From contig VBCS01000332.1 of assembly GCA_005888955.1 (NCBI GenBank), positions 1 to 5,000 of the forward strand: a DNA stretch of 5,000 nt, read 5' to 3'. Positions within the stretch are counted from its first letter, which is position 1; every line of letters begins with the position of its first letter. This document shows positions 4,915 to 5,000 of the stretch, piece after piece. Below the pieces are notes generated by a model. It ran no database searches. It was not told the origin of the DNA and saw only the letters and a list, made by a program, of their open reading frames with translations. The DNA comes from Betaproteobacteria bacterium (GTDB taxonomy: Bacteria; Pseudomonadota; Gammaproteobacteria; Burkholderiales; Casimicrobiaceae). The position numbers and the translations under genes were made by a program.

Positions 4915-5000
4915 CTTCGATGCTCCTTCGTCGGTTTCACTGTCAGCGGAATGTCAGCCGGGCGCGAGAACTTTCCCCGCTCTTGCCCACTGATCGCAGA
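4915..5000 (-). promoter_or_regulatory. Upstream region of the HEAT/TPR gene with a 7-bp direct repeat
   Basis: TGTCAGC occurs at 4941-4947 and again at 4952-4958 (plus strand), a start-to-start spacing of 11 bp, about one helical turn, 27 to 44 bp upstream of the GTG start. This could be a direct-repeat binding site for a regulator. I cannot point to a convincing -10/-35 pair in the visible 86 bases, and an upstream gene may begin beyond the right edge. Confidence 0.3.

Noticed and set aside
1..5000. CRISPR arrays, tRNA/rRNA genes, transposases or insertion-sequence ends
   Set aside because: I saw no spaced direct-repeat array, no cloverleaf-like sequence and no transposase motif on either strand.

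Overview
This is a GC-rich chromosomal window, apart from a short AT-rich promoter island near 695-760. Codon use is strongly GC-biased at the third position. The protein types (a BTAD-domain regulator, a YtrA-type GntR regulator with its ABC transporter, and a secreted HEAT/TPR protein) fit a proteobacterium, most likely Burkholderiaceae or a relative. That placement rests on protein style only; there is no rRNA or other marker gene.

Layout. (1) 1-694, minus strand: the first 62 codons of a BTAD/SARP-type transcriptional activator, cut by the left edge, preceded by a small Cys/Arg-rich hypothetical gene (341-694). The hypothetical gene's reading frame looks coding beyond its TAG stop. (2) 689-726: a plus-strand extended -10 promoter overlapped by a perfect 9-bp inverted repeat, a good candidate operator for the GntR protein encoded just downstream. 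(3) 751-3387, plus strand: a compact operon of a 29-codon ORF with a near-perfect Shine-Dalgarno, a 105-aa single-pass membrane protein, a YtrA-subfamily GntR repressor, an ABC ATPase and an ABC-2-type permease. (4) 3434-4183, plus strand: a six-helix DUF4386 membrane protein, 46 nt after the permease, with two hairpins in and around the gap. (5) 4270-4914, minus strand, convergent: a secreted HEAT/TPR-repeat protein with a GTG start. The last 86 bases hold its upstream region with a 7-bp direct repeat.

How the parts may work together. YtrA-type GntR proteins usually repress their own ABC-transporter operon and are relieved by envelope stress or by peptides and antibiotics acting at the membrane. 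The arrangement is therefore best read as a self-regulated, ligand- or stress-inducible export or immunity module. Its two promoter-proximal genes are unusual: a tiny cationic peptide and a small membrane-anchored protein, neither of a family I recognise. The 29-codon ORF is the most interesting unexplained element, either as a peptide tied to the transporter or as a translated leader.
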